DNA of 64,000 nt from Trichomonas vaginalis G3 (taxonomy: Eukaryota > Parabasalia > Trichomonadida > Trichomonadidae). The notes beneath the pieces were generated by a model, which was given only the letters and a program-made list of their open reading frames with translations, was not told the origin of the DNA and made no database searches. Below, piece after piece: positions 9,738 to 19,600 of this stretch (its first letter is position 1; each line of letters opens with the position of its first letter). The DNA lies in assembly GCF_026262505.1 (NCBI RefSeq), contig NC_067206.1, forward strand, positions 20,419,319 to 20,483,318. The letters are read 5' to 3'. The position numbers and the translations under genes are program-made.

Positions 9738-10181
9738 ATGTCTGAACATCATATAAAGTTCTTTAAGATCCAACAGTTTGTAGATGAAGTGAAGAAGCAA
9801 AATAAAACAGCAAAGAGACTACTTATATGCTTACCACAAACATTATGTCAAGGAAAGTATGGTTATAGTGCAAGTCCGATCATGATCTTTGTCGATAAGC
9901 AGAAATACACAAATGAAGGTTTAGCTAATTTACTCAAGTTTGAAAAGATAGCTATAAACATTCCTGACCATTTCTCAGCGAGAATAAACCTTGACAAGAC
10001 TAAAAGTTATTGTTTATATGTAGATCTCACGAAATCAACAAAGAGTAAAGACAAAGAATATAACCCAGTTGAACTTAAGACAATGGGTAAGAACTTACTC
10101 AAAGCTGCTATCAAACCTGTCGAAGAGATCGACATTGAGGATGAAGCAGAAGAAATAGATGTAGATCCTGAAGTGTTATAA
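9738..10181 (+). CDS. conserved Maverick protein with 'EEIDIDPE' tail, unknown
   Basis: 147 residues. Basic N-terminal half with one hydrophobic strand (RLLICLP) and an acidic tail ending VDPEVL. The tail and the preceding G-K-x-L/I-L motif match the end of the gene at 51,055 in E3 (GKKIL ... EENIDIDPEMF), so it is a shared Maverick gene. An AT-rich promoter-like stretch with TTTTTATC and TATATAA precedes the ATG. The compact size and acidic tail are like single-stranded-DNA-binding proteins of replicons, but no diagnostic motif was seen, so the function stays open. Confidence 0.6.
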   Translation: MSEHHIKFFKIQQFVDEVKKQNKTAKRLLICLPQTLCQGKYGYSASPIMIFVDKQKYTNEGLANLLKFEKIAINIPDHFSARINLDKTKSYCLYVDLTKSTKSKDKEYNPVELKTMGKNLLKAAIKPVEEIDIEDEAEEIDVDPEVL

Positions 10182-10325
10182 ACGATAAAGTTTATTTTTG
10201 GAGGAAGATGGTGTCAGACCATTTGATCTGGCATGCTTGTTCTAGGTAATTGCAGAAACCTGGAAAGATTGTTATTGGTCTGAGTTTCATACTGGTCTCT
10301 CATCTCTCCATTGAAGCAAGTAAAT

Positions 10326-10493
10326 TTACATGAAGAGTTCGTCTGGATTCTCAGGCTTTGGTACACACTGATCGAAGATCTGTATGACCTCTTCATGACC
10401 GTACTCCCTCTGGTCAGACATGAGTGTTAAGAAGAACTTTTGCATCTTCGGACCAGGTTTAGCATCTATGCAACGAGTGGGTCTCATTGACAT
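10326..10493 (-). CDS. small ORF, divergent from 10,517
   Basis: 55 residues starting MSMRPTRCIDAKPGPKMQ and ending PENPDELFM. It begins 23 bp from the ATG of the divergent gene at 10,517, the same arrangement seen for well-supported Maverick pairs, which is the main reason to call it. A second minus-strand ORF of 32 residues lies at 10,192-10,290 and may be another tiny gene. No family recognised. Confidence 0.4.
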   Translation of the reverse strand: MSMRPTRCIDAKPGPKMQKFFLTLMSDQREYGHEEVIQIFDQCVPKPENPDELFM

Positions 10494-10516
10494 TTTTGTC
10501 ACTTTTATTTGGTCGA

Positions 10517-10723
10517 ATGGAAGGATTCGAGTTCATGCCACTTGACAGCAAAGAAGGTGCAGAAGAGGTTGTTGTTGCTGCATTCTATGCGAGCTCACAC
10601 GTTGACGCATTCCGAACTTACCAGGATGACCTCGAAAAAGAAGGTCGAAAGCTTGGAAAGATCCAAATGTTGCTTGAGTTCTTCCGTGGAAACCTTGCAC
10701 AGAAGTATGAGAAGAAAGAATAA
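10517..10723 (+). CDS. small helical protein, unknown
   Basis: 68 residues from ATG 10,517, preferred over the in-frame codon at 10,487 because the latter lies inside the divergent gene. It is acidic at the N-terminus and basic at the C-terminus, largely helical, with a hydrophobic patch (VVVAAFYAS). No family recognised. It is followed by a 57-bp gap and the convergent end of the gene at 10,781. Confidence 0.5.
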   Translation: MEGFEFMPLDSKEGAEEVVVAAFYASSHVDAFRTYQDDLEKEGRKLGKIQMLLEFFRGNLAQKYEKKE

Positions 10724-10780
10724 ACAACTAATTATTACTGAGCTTAGCTCATAAATGTAAGTTTTTACTCTGATCAGATC

Positions 10781-11287
10781 TTAGATCTCGTCGGGACAAG
10801 CGGAAAGGATAAAGTCCATGAGCTGGACTTTTGTCTTAGTGAGCGGTACTGCGGTCATGAGTAGTTCGCGCTTGTTTGAGCCACTTGGAACGCGACCCTT
10901 CCAATTCCTCATAGATCTCAAGGCAGAGATCGTGAAGAACTCAAGGACAAAGAGTCTTTGAGACTTGGTAAGGAATCCCTCATCATCTCTTTCATCCTGG
11001 AGGGTCTTTGTGGATGCAGTGGACTTGATCTCGTCTTCCTCGATCGGATCATTCTCATAATCTTCATCACCCTTCTTCCTAAACGTCATCTGCTCTCTCT
11101 TGTAGTCGTTCCTGAGAGCATTGAGTCCAGCTTCAAGATCTTGTGAGTTCTTTGCAGGTTTATTGAAAGTTTTCTTTTCCTGCATTTGCTGTATAAGCTG
11201 GGTTTGCTGTTGCATCATCTGCATCATCATTGCCATCATATCTAGTGTTGGTGATGCTGGAGCTGGTGTTGTACCATCTTGGGACAT
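10781..11287 (-). CDS. Met/Gln-rich protein next to a dyad-repeat array, unknown
   Basis: 168 residues from ATG 11,287. The N-terminus is MSQDGTTPAPASP, followed by a Met/Gln-rich coiled-coil stretch (MMAMMMQMMQQQ) and a charged linker. The C-terminal 75 residues look globular (SQRLFVLEFFTISALRSMRNWKGR). The reading frame stays open upstream through the whole 15-bp tandem array up to 11,683, adding FCKAV/FCKAD pentapeptides; I prefer the start at 11,287 because repeats of this length without a stop are open by chance. A short reading with a similar Pro/Ala-rich start lies at the same place beside the array at 52,905. Function unknown. Confidence 0.55.
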   Translation of the reverse strand: MSQDGTTPAPASPTLDMMAMMMQMMQQQTQLIQQMQEKKTFNKPAKNSQDLEAGLNALRNDYKREQMTFRKKGDEDYENDPIEEDEIKSTASTKTLQDERDDEGFLTKSQRLFVLEFFTISALRSMRNWKGRVPSGSNKRELLMTAVPLTKTKVQLMDFILSACPDEI

Positions 11288-11299
11288 TCGGTCGTCGGT

Positions 11300-11668
11300 T
11301 ATGTCTTTACAAAAGACTGCTTTACAAAAGACAGCTTTACAAAAGACAGCTTTACAAAAGACAGCTTTACAAACAGCTTTACAAAAGACAGCTTTACAAA
11401 AGACTGCTTTACAAAAGACAGCTTTACAAAAGACGTCTTGACAAAAGACAGCTTTACAAAAGACTGCTTTACAAAAGCATTTTCTCACAAAATTGAATAC
11501 TTTTGCTTTACAAAAGACGTCTTGACAAAAGATTGCTTTACAAAAGTCTGCTTTACAAAAGACGTCTTGACAAAAGATTGCTTTACAAAAGTCTGCTTTA
11601 CAAAAGATTGCTTTACAAAAGTCTGCTTTACAAAAGACAGCTTTACAAAAGATTGCTTTACAAAAGCC
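11300..11668. repeat. array of about 23 15-bp dyad repeats with a central interruption
   Basis: The unit is GCTTTACAAAAGACA with variants (ACT, ATT, TCT, and GTCTTGACAAAAGAC). Each unit holds a dyad, CTTT-ACA-AAAG, or in the variant GTCTT-GACAA-AAGAC. Around 11,478-11,505 the array is interrupted by a non-repeat sequence containing TTTTCTCACAAAATTGA; a close match interrupts the 22-bp array at 55,976-56,312. The array separates two divergent genes. It could be a replication, segregation or packaging site, or an expanded protein-coding repeat. Unit period and copy number were counted by eye. Confidence 0.85.
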
Positions 11669-12067
11669 ATGACTGATCTTCATCCAATTTGTTTAATCGA
11701 ACTTAATGAAGTAATTTCTGCATATCTCCTGCATGTATTTGGAAACGAGAGGATAAGACAACTCACCAAGGTTTCCAGACGCCAGATCCAAAGACTTGAA
11801 TCAACTGCAGGAGTAATCCTAAGCTTTGAAGAAGGATTAACCAATAAGAAAGATGTCATTGACTCCAAGCGTGAAAGCCTTGCTGCTTTCTTACGCAAAC
11901 ACCCATGGGTCGATGTTGATCTCCAAACTCCTTACCAAGGACTCGTTGAAACCTTCACGACCTACAGACAGCTCCTTGACAGACCTGAGCAGAACCTTCT
12001 GGTCGAACGTGATGGCACATTAAGCCCTACAGACGAGTCAATCCAGAGAGAAGAAGCTCAAGAGTAA
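11669..12067 (+). CDS. helical protein next to the dyad array, unknown
   Basis: 132 residues from ATG 11,669, the first Met after the repeat array. It starts MTDLHPICLIELNEVISAYL and is predicted mostly helical. Next to the array at 52,905 in E3, a short reading with the similar string DLTTIYLIELPEI lies at the matching side, so gene and array seem to travel together. The frame is also open through the array (FTKDS repeats), which is discounted. Function unknown; a protein that binds the array is an attractive but untested idea. Confidence 0.6.
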   Translation: MTDLHPICLIELNEVISAYLLHVFGNERIRQLTKVSRRQIQRLESTAGVILSFEEGLTNKKDVIDSKRESLAAFLRKHPWVDVDLQTPYQGLVETFTTYRQLLDRPEQNLLVERDGTLSPTDESIQREEAQE

Positions 12068-12103
12068 AAATCTGACATTTATACTTTACATGACATTTTT
12101 TTC

Positions 12104-12646
12104 ATGAGTGTTCACGTTAAGATCAATGATGAAAACATGACTTCATGGGAAGATATCATTGATGACATAGAGAATGACCTTGATGAAAACATGATGGGAG
12201 CTCAAACGTCAGTTAAGGTCAAACTTGGTGAAGTTCAAGAAAAGATCTCCGAGATCAATGCAAAAATATCTGCTCTTACAGAGGTTGACGTTTATTACAG
12301 AAGCTTGGAGAGAACTTTAAGCAAACTTGAACGTCAGAACCAAAGTCTCATAGTTGTGCTCCAGAAACTCAGTCTCATGCGTAAAGCATATAATGACTAC
12401 CTACATGTAAGAGACTTACCTTCTTATTCTACTCCAGATCTCGACTTTTCCGATATAAGTCCAATCCTTATTGATACAACACTTACGATAGCAGGGATGC
12501 TTCCTACATATCCAGAATATGATAACTTACCTCAGCTCTTCGAGTATCTCAAGAAAAAGTTCATGATCTTATTATGCGAGACCATGAAAAGACGTCAAAA
12601 CCAGAACAGAACGAGAACAGAGCTTACTAATAGACTTATTATATAA
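12104..12646 (+). CDS. coiled-coil protein, unknown
   Basis: 180 residues. Acidic N-terminus (DIIDDIENDLDENMM), then a long amphipathic helix (residues 40-110) with regular Leu/Ile spacing, then a Pro-containing region and a basic Asn/Arg-rich tail. It follows the 11,669 gene on the same strand after a 36-bp AT-rich gap. No family recognised; a structural or packaging role fits the element but is not shown. Confidence 0.55.
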   Translation: MSVHVKINDENMTSWEDIIDDIENDLDENMMGAQTSVKVKLGEVQEKISEINAKISALTEVDVYYRSLERTLSKLERQNQSLIVVLQKLSLMRKAYNDYLHVRDLPSYSTPDLDFSDISPILIDTTLTIAGMLPTYPEYDNLPQLFEYLKKKFMILLCETMKRRQNQNRTRTELTNRLII

Positions 12647-12668
12647 TACTAAAGAAATAAAGGAGTTT

Positions 12669-12956
12669 TTATTCTAACTTTGGTATTTTTGGGAAGAACT
12701 GATCTGGATCATATTTGTCAACCACAGGTTTTGGTATCAAAAGTCTCTCTGGTTCTTGGACGGCTGGTACTGGAAATGGTTCCTTTGGTTTCCTAGCTTT
12801 TGGGAGATCTAAAAATTTTCTTGGTCTCTTTCTTTTGTGTAAGTGTTGTCCATTTTTATCGACAACGAATGTGAGCTTTCCGTCGTCAAAGATGAATGTC
12901 GTCGCTTCTTCAGTTCCCTCATCAACTATTATCTTCTTGATCTTTCTCTTCTCCAT
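12669..12956 (-). CDS. small basic proline-rich protein
   Basis: 95 residues from MEKRKIKK at 12,956; a longer reading adds six residues. It has a short beta segment (TTFIFDDGKLTFVVDKNGQ), a basic KRKRPRKF patch and a Pro-rich C-terminus (PVPAVQEPE...PKIPKLE). The D/N-G-x-x-x-x-x-x-K-R-K pattern loosely resembles the family at 1498 and 16,453. It converges on the 12,104 gene. Function unknown. Confidence 0.5.
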   Translation of the reverse strand: MEKRKIKKIIVDEGTEEATTFIFDDGKLTFVVDKNGQHLHKRKRPRKFLDLPKARKPKEPFPVPAVQEPERLLIPKPVVDKYDPDQFFPKIPKLE

Positions 12957-13037
12957 TAACAGAAAAAGTGACATATATTACTTCATTATTTTTCTGAGTG
13001 TTAGGATTAATTAAACCTCTATCTATAACATGCTTTC

Positions 13038-13758
13038 TCATAGAAATTTCTCTCCATATCTTTTTGTCAATATCTCTATAAGTTCTTCTGTATAAGATTT
13101 ATCACTACTGAAGTAAATAGATGGATAATTAAGGACATCAAAGGTTTCTACAGTATCTTTAAGAGTCCATTCATCTCCATACTGTATAGAATAAGTATGG
13201 AAGTATGGAGGATCACATATAAAGAAAACATTGGGAAGATCTTTATACTCATTGAAGAGTATTCTCCAATCTTTATGAACAATAGTTAAACCTTCAAGAT
13301 AGTCATCTATGTTTTCATAAGTTAGTATATCTGAGGTATAACACTTTCTTCATTAATGTGTCAAGATCATAGTATTTGTATGCTCCAGAATAGAGAAGAC
13401 GTGAACATAATGTATCCCAGTCTATGTATGGAGCTTTACTTATAACTTCTCTGACGATCTCTTTCTGATCAGTAGGAATTTTCTCATCTGGCTTAACATT
13501 TATTCTCTCCTTAAGTTCCTTAAGTATTTCATTCGTGTCATGAATGTGTTTCAGTCTATCAACGTAGTTATCATAGTCGTTAGCTATGATCGTTGCTTTT
13601 GGGAACATAATATGCAACAGATGAGAGATATAGAGAGAACCACCAAAGAGGTCAACGAAGACATAATCCCCTTTGATGTCTTTGAGTATGTCGATAAGAT
13701 CTTTCCTGATCTTCGACTTATTACCTATGAAAGGTAAAGGAGGTTTGGTAAAAATCAT
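13038..13758 (-). pseudogene. DNA adenine-N6 methyltransferase (Dam/D12 class), interrupted
   Basis: The N-terminal part (13,315-13,758) has the SAM-binding motif of Dam-type enzymes, PLPFIGNKSKI near residue 8-18, followed by VFVDLFGGSLYISHLL and an acidic turn IIANDYDNY. The catalytic DPPY motif is present near 13,208-13,219, in FFICDPPYFHTY. These are the hallmarks of the D12 class. In the element it would methylate adenines in element DNA, perhaps for self-recognition. The reading is interrupted about once, so it is scored as broken. Mavericks rarely carry this gene, which suggests capture. Confidence 0.85.
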
Positions 13759-13782
13759 TTATATGGTAATAAAAATAAGTGT

Positions 13783-13953
13783 TTACTTGAGACAATAACC
13801 TCTGTTGAGTTTGTAGAACAAGATCAGAAGTACGATCAAGTTCAAAACAACACAAATGGCTAGGATTGCGTTACCAACAATCTTTGTCTTTTCCCAGCAA
13901 GACTTCTTCTTTGGTTCATGTGCTGCTTCGACATCACTGTATGGCTCGGACAT
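13783..13953 (-). CDS. small single-pass membrane protein
   Basis: 56 residues from MSEPYSDVEAAHEPKKKS at 13,953. A basic patch (KKKSCWEKTK) precedes one strong transmembrane helix of about 23 residues (VGNAILAICVVLNLIVLLILFY), then a short KLNRGYCLK tail. It is a plausible virion-membrane or entry-associated protein. The divergent plus-strand gene begins nearby. No family recognised. Confidence 0.6.
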   Translation of the reverse strand: MSEPYSDVEAAHEPKKKSCWEKTKIVGNAILAICVVLNLIVLLILFYKLNRGYCLK

Positions 13954-13987
13954 TAACTTAAAAAGTGTCATGACCACTTCATTTTTG

Positions 13988-14356
13988 ATGAAGCCAACAG
14001 CTTATGTCCACTTCCTCCCAACACTTGAGGAACAAGAGAAGGTCATCATTGAATACCTTCAAGCCACTGAGAAGCTCCAAAAGCTTCAAGATCTCCGCGA
14101 AGAGTTCAAGTCCCGCTTGAAACAGGAGAACTTACTGCAGGAGTACATGCTCATTTGTACCCATTACTAGATGGCTCCCATTTACCATCAGAGTACATTG
14201 CAGCTCTTGATGCACTCAAATCTTCGCGATCACCGTCCGATCGGTAAAGAAGCCTTCGAGCTCACCATTGAGCAAGCCATCCTCGCCAAGTACAATGCAA
14301 AGAAGCGGATGCTCGAAGCTCTTGATAAGATCAAGGAGTACGTCGAAACGTTCTAA
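13988..14356 (+). pseudogene. small helical gene, reading interrupted
   Basis: Two abutting open stretches on the same strand. The first, from MKPTAYVHFLPTLEEQEKV at 13,988, is a 60-residue helical, Lys/Glu/Leu-rich segment. The second, 14,171-14,356, ends ALDKIKEYVETF. Coding signal runs through the whole interval, so this is best taken as one small gene with about one break. It has no recognised family. It converges on the gene at 14,442. Confidence 0.45.
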
Positions 14357-14441
14357 AATAATTACTTGAGTAAACAATAAGTTTTATTCATTGTTTATCT
14401 TTTCAAGATATTCTTTCATCTTGACGTTATATTTTCCTAAC

Positions 14442-15023
14442 TCATACAATAACATACTTAAGACATAAATTATACCTACTTATTAACTCAGTATATTGAG
14501 CATTATATGCATACTTAAACTCTTGAGCAATATTGTTCTCATCAATGATTCTGATCTGAGCTATTTTTGAGAAAGGTGGTGGAATACCACAACATGTGAT
14601 GTCTGGGTCCAATAAATCTATTTCACACTTGAACCCAGTCATTCTGTGAACAACTTCTTCCAAGTCTGGCTTAGGTAGTAAGATCTGATCTTTGCTCACT
14701 AAGTTAGAAAAGAGCTCTTTGTCTTGATCTAACAATATCTTCTGGTATATACTAAGTAAATACTCTTCTACACCAATCCTCGATGAAGTCTCCACAGATC
14801 TCGATGAGGTCAGGTTGGAAGTTAATGGACTTAAAGGAGGAGGATACATTGGTGCTTCTGAGTTCGTAGTTGTTTCCTCTTTTTTTATCTCTGTTGGAGC
14901 ATCACTTACTGTACCAGATGGATAGTTCTTTATCACAATGTTATTAGTTGTTCTTGAATCAACATTGCTTGTTGGTTCAATTGGAAGATTAGCTGCACCA
15001 TAAAGAATTGACTTCGATCTCAT
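14442..15023 (-). CDS. conserved Maverick 'CCG' protein, unknown
   Basis: 193 residues. The first 85 are Ser/Thr/Pro-rich and probably disordered. The C-terminal 100 form a folded domain with the invariant string D-I-T-C-C-G-I followed by a beta strand (AQIRIIDENN) and a helix (YTELISRYNLCLKYV). The same C-terminal domain, including D/V-x-S-C-C-G-V/I, is found at 33,323 in E2 and 48,343 in E3, always behind a long disordered N-terminus and close to capsid-type genes. The vicinal cysteines could bind metal or form a disulfide. Function unknown. Confidence 0.65.
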   Translation of the reverse strand: MRSKSILYGAANLPIEPTSNVDSRTTNNIVIKNYPSGTVSDAPTEIKKEETTTNSEAPMYPPPLSPLTSNLTSSRSVETSSRIGVEEYLLSIYQKILLDQDKELFSNLVSKDQILLPKPDLEEVVHRMTGFKCEIDLLDPDITCCGIPPPFSKIAQIRIIDENNIAQEFKYAYNAQYTELISRYNLCLKYVIV

Positions 15024-15058
15024 TTGTTATGAGTAAAAATTGTTTTATTCTCATATAA

Positions 15059-15412
15059 ATGACGAACATTAACCCAGAGAACAACACAGAATATACTGCA
15101 ACAGGAGTTGTTTACAATGATCTAGATCAGATCGTCCAACTCAAAGCCCCAAGAGGAAGGAATTTAATAAGACAACCTCCACCAAAGATATATGTTGATG
15201 ATGGTAGTAATGGGTTCAACTTAGTGTATCATTACTCATATCCTCAATATGCAAAAATTGGGTCTACCCCAAACGTGACAAACCATTATATGAACCTTTA
15301 TGATGAAGCAAGGTTTCATGCACCAACGAAGAAAGAACCTGATGCATCAAGATTACATGAATTCGCAGACCATGATGGTTATAGCGATTACTCAATGCCT
15401 GTAAGACTTTAA
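15059..15412 (+). CDS. Maverick protein, unknown, upstream of the integrase
   Basis: 117 residues, polar and Tyr-rich, with a Pro-rich centre (RQPPPKIYVDDGSNG) and HEFADHDGYSDYSMP near the end. It is divergent from the CCG gene (35-bp gap) and ends 14 bp before the integrase. No family recognised. Its location suggests co-expression with the integrase. Confidence 0.5.
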   Translation: MTNINPENNTEYTATGVVYNDLDQIVQLKAPRGRNLIRQPPPKIYVDDGSNGFNLVYHYSYPQYAKIGSTPNVTNHYMNLYDEARFHAPTKKEPDASRLHEFADHDGYSDYSMPVRL

Positions 15413-15426
15413 CGTTAATAAAAAAA

Positions 15427-16490
15427 TGACTGTTGGTAAACAAGAAAAAACTTTAATACAAGAGGATTTGATGCTACCAATATATTCAACTGATATGGGA
15501 GCTTATCAATTCGATACATTTGAGAATCCTGGTGGAACACCACCATATTTTTTTTGTTCATCAATGTAACAGTAGAAAAGGTTATGCGTTCCCAATGAGT
15601 GAAAAGAACTCAAACAATGTTCTAAGTGCAATGCAGAAGTTCATTTCACAAGCTACAGGTGAAATGAAGCCTACAATACTTACTAGTGATGAAGACCCAG
15701 CTTATACGACACAAAATGTTCGAGATCTGTTGGTCAGTCATAACATTGAGCACATGACGACACAGAAATACAATCATAAATACTAGGTATTATTAATAGG
15801 TTCTGTAGAACTATTAGAACTATGTTACATATGAAGTTAAACCTCAAAGAAGGTGATAAAACACCACCTTTCACTGCAGATACAATGAGACAAATTATTA
15901 ATGACTACAACACTGAATATCATTCAAGCACACAACAAAAGCCTGATGATTTCACAGAAAAGGATAATGAGGAATATATAAAGAAGCAAAGATTGAAAGA
16001 AGAGTATGTCAGAAAAAATAACCTTTATAACTTAAGACCTGGTCAAAAAGTTCAAGTCATAGTTGAACCAAGAACATGGGGTAAAGGTAACCAACAAAGA
16101 AGACATCTTGATCCTTCTTATTATACAGTTGATTCAGTTGATACAAGTGCATACTTGTTAAGAGCAAAAGATGGAAGTGTTGCAAGATATCCACGTTATC
16201 AGATATGGACAAAAATAGAGCATGGATTAAAGCAAGGAGAAACTTTAGATCAAGGAAGACACGGTGCTGTTAAAAGTATTGATGGTCATGAACTTGTCGG
16301 TAATGATGTAAAGTATGATGTTACGTTTGAGAACGAAAATACAGGAAAAGTGACAGGTAGAGGTATGCGTGAAGGTAATCCAAACAGGTTGTCACAAATG
16401 GAAGTACAGTATTGGAGGAAAAATATTAATGAAGGTCATGTTAAAGATATGCCTAGTTTTCTTGAGAAGTATCGTGGGTTTCGAGTTTAG
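15427..16490 (+). pseudogene. INT: Maverick DDE integrase, broken
   Basis: Retroviral-type integrase of Polintons. Visible landmarks are an early strand with an acidic residue (YQFDTFENPGG), the TILTSDEDPAY strand of the catalytic core, a helix-rich stretch YNTEYHSSTQQKPDDF, and a chromodomain-like C-terminal barrel (RPGQKVQVIVEPRTWG ... YYTVDSVDTSAYLLRAKDG). The reading has about two or three breaks, so it is scored as non-functional. A homologous integrase lies at 60,221 in E3. It overlaps the convergent gene at 16,453 by 38 bp. Confidence 0.85.
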
Positions 16491-16689
16491 CTTGTAAGTC
16501 CTTTATTTTTGTTTCATACAATGAGATCTTCCTTCTGATCTGTTCATCATTGAGAGGTTGCTTGACTTTACGGAACTGTACACGTCCGTCTTTCATTGTA
16601 TGTACATAATATCCATCAGGAACCTTACCATCTTTTATATATTCAGTTAACCACTTTTGTTTAGTTGATGCTTTAATGACTTGACTCAT
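16453..16689 (-). CDS. small Maverick protein with a 'YYVHTMKDGRVQFRK' motif
   Basis: 78 residues. GYYVHTMKDGRVQFRKVKQPL is the same motif as in the proteins at 1498 and 59,149, preceded by a helix (KQKWLTEYIKDGK) and followed by a coiled-coil helix (IRRKISLYETKIKDLQAKL). Having two copies in E1 suggests duplication. The function is unknown. The gene overlaps the integrase end convergently. Confidence 0.6.
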   Translation of the reverse strand: MSQVIKASTKQKWLTEYIKDGKVPDGYYVHTMKDGRVQFRKVKQPLNDEQIRRKISLYETKIKDLQAKLETHDTSQEN

Positions 16690-19600
16690 TTCTTACTGGA
16701 TAAATTTTTATGTTTTTTATCTTTTGACGATTTTTTCTTATCCTTATCTTTCTTCTTGTCCTTGTCCTTCTTTGATTTATCCTTCTTCTTGTCCTTGTCC
16801 TTCTTGGACTTCTCTGCTGCAGGTGGTGTTGGATTCTGTTTGACTTTAGCACTTGGGTCAGGACCTTGTCTTTGAGACTTAGATATAGATTGTTTAGGAG
16901 CTGCTGCTTGTTTAGTTGCTTCAGCTTGTTGTTTAGCTAATTCAGCAGCTTGTTTATCATTCTCTTCTATTTCCTTTGCACCAGTTGCGACTTCATTCTT
17001 GAACTTTTGGAGATTCTCAGCAGCATCCATTACCTTATTCGCTCCTTTAAACAATCCATAAAATTTCTGCCATGGTGATACTGAAGGTATATTTCCACCA
17101 ATTGCTGGAGGAACTGATGCTTCAGGAGTTGGAGATGGTGTTTTGTCTGAATTGAGATGCTTTTCTGCTTCAAGAACTTGTGTAGTATTTTTCTCCAGGT
17201 ATGCTTTTGCAACCTCCTTAACTTCTGGACGTTCATTATTTACATCCTGTCTTGGTGTTGATGTTTCAGTAGCGTTTTCCTGAGTTACATTAACAACAGG
17301 TTGCTCAACTGCTGAAACATTAGCTGCTTCAGTAATGTTATGAGTAGTTGAAACATTTCCTGATATACCTTCTCCTGTTGGAACTCTTGGAGCAATTGTT
17401 GTGATGTTCGCCATTGCAGGAGTTGGAGTAGGAGTGTCATCAATCTTTCTGTCAGCTTTCGTCGTTTGCGTTGTAGTATTTGTTGTTTCATTACCATATT
17501 TTGATCTTAGTCTGGTAAGCCCTAACTTCATATGTTCTTCAGGATATGCATACTTATTATATTCACCCTTAATATTCTTTTTCCATTCATCGTATTTATC
17601 TTCTGCTGATTTCTTAATTGATGCTAGTCCGTTTACAGCCAATTCATCAGTACCGTTATCAGTAGTCTGGTTATATAAAAGATTAGCAGCTGATCTAATT
17701 GTGTAATCCGTAAGATTACCAAAACGCTCTATTGTACCTAATGTTGTGTTCTTCAGTTCCTTTCCAATTCCTTGTGCAGCATCTTTGACTAAATCAGCAC
17801 CCCATGCACCAAATTGTCTCACAGGAGCCGCTATTGATGGTGAAGGAGATGGAGATGGTGAAGGAGATGGAGATGGTGAAGGAGATGGAGTTGGCGATGG
17901 TGTTGCTGCTTTCGCCTTTCGTTCAGCTTCTTCCTTAGCCTTTCTATCTGCTTCTTCCTTAGCCTTACGAGCTTTTTCTTTCTTCTTAAGTTCCTCTAGT
18001 TCTTTACGTTCAGCTTCTTCTTTCGCCTTTCGTTCAGCTTCTTCCTTAGCCTTACGAGCTTTTTCTTTCTTCTTAAGCTCCTCTAGTTCTTTACGTTCAG
18101 CTTCTTCTTTCGCCTTTCGTTCAGCTTCTTCCTTAGCCTTACGAGCTTTTTCTTTCTTCTTAAGCTCCTCTAGTTCTTTACGTTCAGCTTCTTCTTTCGC
18201 CTTTCGTTCAGCTTCTTCCTTAGCCTTACGAGCTTTTTCTTCATAATATTTTGTATACTTATCATCAGCCCAATTACCAAGTGATTTGGCACCTGTTAGT
18301 ATTCCATTTGCGGTTGATGTTGCTGTTCTTCCGAGCCATCCCCCTACCGCTGAAGCACCATTGCCAATAGCACTACCAGCATTTAAAATTCCACGACCAA
18401 TCCATATCCCTGGTTTTGCCTTTGTATTAAGAGTAAGAAATTCTTCCTTCCTATCTTCAGGTGTAGGATTTGTAACAGTTCTTACAGTATCAACAACAGT
18501 GTCAACACTGGTTCCAATAGCACTACCAACAGCTGTTGCACCAGTTAGAATACCATGGGTAACTAAATCAGTAGCTCTTGAGACAACATTATCACTCGAG
18601 GCTTTCTCTGCTGGATAGTTTGATCCTTTGTAAGTTCCTGGACCACCTCTATTTGAAGCTTCTCCTTCAACTATTTTCTTCTCTTCTTGTGCATGTTCTC
18701 TGGCAACACTCAATGCACGTTCTTGTCTTTGAATGTTGTCTTTCTTTAACATGTAACCACCAAGTGTCTGTGGTGGTGTGTTTTTATCTAGTGCAGCATC
18801 AATTGCAGCCTTTTCTTTTCGCTTTTCTTCGTCTAACCAATTTTGAATAGATTCTGCATCAGTTGGTTCAGCTGGAGTTGGAGACGGTGTTGGAGCTTTA
18901 GTTGGTGTTGGAGACGGTGTCGGAGCTTTAGTCGGAGTTGGAGATGGAGTAGGTGCTTTTGTAGGTGTCGTGATGGAGTTGGAGATGGAGTTGGAGGTAC
19001 TGTTGGTTCTGGAGTTGGTTCAACAGTCGGTGAAGGTGTTGGCGCCTTTGTGATTCTTGGAGTTGGCTCTGGTGTTCTAATAGGGGAAGCAGTTGGTGTA
19101 TTAGCTCTTTTAAGAACCTGTGATCTTTCCGCTTGATTTGAATCAGATACTGGGTTAGTTGTACTAGGATGTGATACAGGAGTTATTTTTGGTGTAGGTG
19201 TTGGTTTATTTAATGTTATACCATGACTACTCGACATTGGTGGAGGACCTGCGTGAGCAGTTGGTGTCAGAGTTGGCGTTGGAGCTACTGTAGGAGTTGG
19301 CGTTGGAGCTACTGTTGGTTCAGGAGTGGGAGTTGGTGTTGGAGCTACTGTAGGAGTAGGTGTAGGAGTTGGTGTTGGAGTCGACATTTGTTTTAACCTC
19401 TCATTATACCAATTCTCCAAATAATAAGCCTCACCCATTAAGTTACTCTGTCTTTGTTTTATAGAAAATTCACCTAACAGTAATTCATCATGAATCATTT
19501 TCTGCAGCTTTGTCGTGTTTTCTACTTCCTTTATTAGAACGCTCGATGTATTCGCCAATCCTCTATATTCCTTAATCATCTTATCTAGTTTGTTCATATT

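Noticed and set aside
11279-11668. Long readings through the 15-bp array on both strands
   Set aside because: The unit has no stop in any frame, so openness is no evidence; starts are placed outside the array. The pentapeptide idea is kept only as a finding.
15427-16490. Retrovirus or LTR element
   Set aside because: Integrase without reverse transcriptase or protease, in a context of capsid, ATPase and family-B polymerase: Maverick.
17746-18246. Plus-strand 166-aa Ser/Ala/Leu-rich reading
   Set aside because: Antisense shadow of the 87-bp coding repeat on the minus strand.
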